From assembly GCF_019740335.1 (NCBI RefSeq), contig NZ_JAHXZS010000003.1, positions 238,176-302,175 on the forward strand: DNA of 64,000 nucleotides, given 5' to 3'. Under the pieces are notes generated by a model that worked only from the letters and a program-made list of their open reading frames with translations, ran no database searches and was not told the origin of the DNA. This document shows, piece after piece, positions 63,905-64,000 of the stretch (position 1 is its first letter; the number at the start of each line of letters is the position of its first letter). Origin of the DNA: Alteraquisediminimonas sediminicola. Its GTDB lineage: Bacteria > Pseudomonadota > Alphaproteobacteria > Sphingomonadales > Sphingomonadaceae. The translations under genes were made by a program, and so were the position numbers.

Positions 63905-63931
63905 GTTTGTGTGAGTGTGTTGTGTGTGATT

Positions 63932-64000
<69 letters not shown>

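Noticed and set aside
63905..63931. GT-rich low-complexity stretch near the window end
   Set aside because: Short TG repeats between a terminator and the tRNA end; too short and irregular to call a functional repeat.

Overview
The window reads as chromosomal DNA of an alphaproteobacterium of the order Sphingomonadales (Sphingomonas, Sphingobium or Novosphingobium type). This rests on the high GC content, many TonB-dependent receptors, a Tad pilus locus, the alphaproteobacterial form of the initiator tRNA and the style of the proteins. It is inferred from sequence style only; genus and species cannot be named.

Layout. 1-2797 (minus) holds the end of an SDR gene and a TonB-dependent receptor. 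Divergent from it, 3195-7740 (plus) is a five-gene catabolic operon (SDR, acyl-CoA dehydrogenase, NTF2-like protein, alpha/beta hydrolase, Old Yellow Enzyme). 7.9-11.6 kb is an accessory island: a DUF3489 - DUF2924 - large serine recombinase cassette, then a 186-bp direct repeat whose second copy abuts tRNA-Leu(CAA). 11.8-29.8 kb is core genome: hrpB, a hydrolase and a fused beta-oxidation enzyme, the tol-pal operon with an extra short TolA-like gene, a short L25, a HI0933-type flavoprotein, rlmE-ppx, hslVU, a universal stress protein and a GDP-mannose enzyme. 29.9-32.7 kb is pstS plus a phosphate-selective porin behind a clear PHO box. 32.8-36.4 kb holds pgsA, moaDE, a HerA-like ATPase and a DNA glycosylase. 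36.7-41.9 kb is a four-gene two-component signalling cluster. 42.2-47.7 kb holds two divergent paralogous ToxR/CadC-like membrane regulators, the second overlapping an Old Yellow Enzyme gene. 47.8-58.2 kb is a full Tad (Flp) pilus locus. 58.2-63.8 kb is a second phosphate-starvation cluster (PhoX-like phosphatase, TonB receptor, PhoD-like phosphatase). The window ends inside an initiator tRNA-Met.

How the parts work together. The two phosphate loci look like one PhoB regulon: 7-mers of the TGTCA type repeat every 11 bp upstream of pstS, of the PhoX-like gene and of the TonB receptor. The receptor may therefore import a phosphorus compound, or work with the two exported phosphatases. The catabolic operon and its divergent receptor look like an uptake and degradation unit for a cyclic or terpenoid/steroid-like substrate (inference).

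The most novel-looking material is (1) the regulator pair with a conserved periplasmic Cys-x21-Cys and a translationally coupled flavoenzyme, (2) the PHO-boxed TonB receptor between two exported phosphatases, (3) the short second TolA, and (4) the recombinase cassette with its long direct repeat and tRNA fragment.
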